From Torreya grandis (Eukaryota > Streptophyta > Pinopsida > Cupressales > Taxaceae), in assembly GCA_037957365.1 (NCBI GenBank), contig JARHVA010002128.1:1524001-1588000 (forward strand): DNA of 64,000 nucleotides, given 5' to 3'. The notes beneath the pieces were generated by a model. That model searched no databases. It saw only the letters and a list, made by a program, of their open reading frames with translations, and was not told the origin of the DNA. Position numbers and translations under genes: made by a program. This document shows positions 62,022 through 64,000 of this stretch, in pieces (the first letter of the stretch is position 1; every line of letters begins with the position of its first letter).

Positions 62022-63694
62022 TGTGATATGCTATGATGTATAAATATAGGTGTACATGATTTTAATATCAACCTATGTACCGATGTAGTGATATGTACAT
62101 GTTTTTTAGAGAGAGATATATATAGTATTACATGTATTATTTATTTTGATAACATGATGTATATGATGATGTGAATTTGATTTATATGTAAATGTGATGT
62201 ATGGTTCATGGTTTTGATGTTTTATGCATATGTTTTATGAGATGTGGAATCATTAGCTTAGGCATGTGATGATTATGGATGATGCTTATGGTGAGTGGTT
62301 ATATGCGATCATGATGATGTTTTGATTTATTCATGGATACAATGTTTATGGTTATGGTTAAGATGTTCATTTTGTGGTGATGATGTTATTTATGATGATT
62401 TGTTTGTAATGTTTATGGTAAATGGTTATTATTCTTATGATTATGATGTTTTCAATAACTGGTTATGATCATGGCTATGTGATATGGTTGTGGTTTAAGA
62501 TTATATATTTGATGTAGTTCATGATGCTTTATGATTATAATGATTTTTTTTATGGTTATGATGTTAATGAAAGCACATAAAGCAAGTTAGATAACAAACT
62601 AGATGTAGGAAAAGAGATAAAAATCATGAGACATATGTTTACATGAACCAATGATGAGAGGATAAGGAAAAAAAGAAAAACATGATGCTTTTCATTGGTA
62701 GGGACAAAACAAAATTTAAGTTAGATTGGCTTAGGGAACACAGGCCTTTCAAATGCTTCGCATTAGCATACTTTTGTTGATAGAAAGGTGTCTTGATTAC
62801 ATTGTGTCAAGTAAGCTCATAATCCTTTGATTTGTCGATGGTATAAATGGGGAAGTAGGTGATAGGTAGTGTGAAGGATGACCTTATGTGGGTTAGTTTT
62901 CCCCTTCTATAAGTGACCTAAGAACCATATTAGACAAGTCCATGTCTTCATACAAAGTGTAGACTGATTGATGTAGGAAGTCTACTAATGCTAGATATGC
63001 AAGCTGATTGCAGATTTTTCCCCTTCTATAAGTGACCTTAGAACCATATTAGACAAGTCCATGTCTTCATACAAAGTGTAGACTGATCAATGTAGGAAGT
63101 CTACTAATGCTAGATATGCAAGCTGATTGCAAATTTTTTAGGATAGTTTGTTCTAATTTTGATATAGGATATTTTGTTATTGTAGTTGTTTTTATAATTT
63201 TGTGAAGCTAATCGATGTGGAAAGCTTCAAATGATTCCTTTGACAAACTTGACTTATTTATTTTGGTAGTTGTCCTTCAAGGGAGCAGTCTACAATGCTA
63301 GAGACATGTGACCCAAGTGATATTTTGGTATCCCAAATTATTTTGATGCTAGGTTTAGACATGGACAAGTCTATATAGGTTTATATGTTTACTTTTATGA
63401 GGGAAAAAACCTATATCACAATAAGGTTAATGATACGTGAAAAAATGGGAGTTTTGAGAGACAATGATCGTGGGATTTTGTGTAATGAGAGATGAAAAGT
63501 ATCCATGACAACCATGTTATGGGTAGAGACATGGTACCCATATTTAGGATTAGGCTATGACTGTGATGGTTAATCACATGGTTCTATGTTATAATCGGTT
63601 GTCCTCAAGGGGATGGAATGAAGGTGTGAGAAAGGTGGAAATCTCGTAAATCAAGGGATGAACTTAAGTTAGACAAAAGGTGAGTTTGATCCTT
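62022..63694 (-). other. Non-coding region between integrase and PMD remnant
   Basis: Low-complexity sequence rich in TGATGATG and TTATGGTTATG strings (62100-62570), then mixed sequence up to the integrase stop. No gene seen. Its left part aligns with element A at 56740-57059, where A is interrupted. Confidence 0.6.
62897..63134. repeat. 119-bp tandem duplication
   Basis: Two adjacent copies (62897-63015 and 63016-63134) start TTTTCCCCTTCTATAAGTGA and differ at only a few positions, so the duplication is much younger than the element around it. Confidence 0.95.
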
Positions 63695-64000
63695 TTAACA
63701 AAAGAAATGATGCAAATGCAAAGCATTAAGAGGCTCAAGTTCTATTTTTCCTTCAAGAGAGGACAAACGATAAGCTCCTGATCCATACTTATGGGTTACA
63801 ATGTAGGGTCCAAGCCAATTGAAAGCAAACTTTCCTTGTTTACTTTTCTCCATATTGGTCACATGTTGATTTTCCTTCAAGATGATGTATCTGATACTGA
63901 ATTCTCATTATTTTAGGTGCTTGTTATAGGCATGCTTGATTTTCTCTTAGTAGAAATGAATATCGTTAAGTGATTCTAGGTGATGTTCATCAAATAACTA
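63695..64000 (-). pseudogene. Ty3/gypsy integrase C-terminus (partial)
   Basis: The minus strand, entering from the window edge, reads FDEHHLESLNDIHFY, EKIKHAYNKHLK, then KQGKFAFNWLGPYIVTHKY, GAYRLSSLEGK and PLNALHLHHFF before a TAA at 63695-63697. This is the typical end of Ty3/gypsy integrase (GKF.PNW.GPY.V...GAY.L..L.G......NA.HL..). Two adjacent stops near 63900 show it is decayed. The rest of pol lies outside the window. Confidence 0.85.

Larger units (their letters stand above)
57060..64000 (-). mobile_element. Ty3/gypsy element B, 3' half, with antisense PMD gene
   Basis: Minus-strand order from the right edge: integrase C-terminus (stop at 63695), about 1.7 kb of non-coding sequence with a 119-bp tandem duplication, an antisense PMD coding remnant (62021-60211), palindrome clusters, polypurine tract and 3' LTR ending at 57060. 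Gag, protease, RT and the 5' LTR lie beyond the window. The layout matches what I recall of Tat-lineage elements that carry extra ORFs between pol and the 3' LTR, some in antisense. The lineage call is inference. Confidence 0.75.

Noticed and set aside
1..64000. tRNA, rRNA, CRISPR array, bacterial operon or organelle gene.
   Set aside because: No such structures or motifs were seen by eye; the content is nuclear plant repeat sequence. A covariance-model search for tRNA and small RNA genes would be needed to exclude short RNA genes.

Overview
This window looks like nuclear DNA from a seed plant with a large, repeat-filled genome. It is AT-rich, I find no intact gene of ordinary length, and nearly everything recognisable is a decayed plant transposable element: Ty1/copia and Ty3/gypsy LTR retrotransposons, plant LINEs with a DUF4283-type ORF1, and a plant mobile domain (PMD) coding sequence. 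A conifer or another big-genome plant would fit. I cannot name the species.

Layout. 1-3.8 kb: nothing recognised. 3.8-7.5 kb (minus): a long coding remnant I cannot assign, followed at 8.05-8.83 kb by a ten-copy minisatellite of about 85 bp. 10.7-16.6 kb (plus): a nearly complete but dead LINE. 17.9-24.3 kb (minus): a roughly 3 kb LTR, polypurine tract and pol of a Tekay/Del-like Ty3/gypsy element, abutting a piece of a second LINE ORF1 (24.35-25.5 kb, plus). 25.9-26.7 kb: a tandem array, mostly a 184-185 bp unit. 28.2-30.1 kb (plus): gag and protease of another Ty3/gypsy element. 33.2-38.3 kb (plus): a non-autonomous Ty1/copia element with both LTRs and a perfect 5-bp target duplication. 41.1-44.3 kb (minus): a second non-autonomous Ty1/copia element carrying only gag.

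48.7-51.9 kb (minus): a Ty3/gypsy deletion derivative whose gag N-terminus runs straight into integrase. 51.9-64 kb (minus): two related Ty3/gypsy elements, B inserted into A. Both carry, in antisense between the end of integrase and the polypurine tract, a decayed PMD coding sequence. Both also carry clusters of a CCATCGAYGG-type palindrome in the LTR and the 3' non-coding region. B contains an in-frame ATG-triplet expansion (about 32 codons, against 5 in A).

Nothing here works as an operon or pathway. The logic is successive insertion, nesting, internal deletion and point decay. Many in-frame stops look like C-to-T or G-to-A changes of Gln, Arg or Trp codons, as expected of methylated, silenced plant repeats. 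The most unusual content is the antisense PMD pair with its palindrome clusters, and the unassigned coding remnant at 3.8-7.5 kb.
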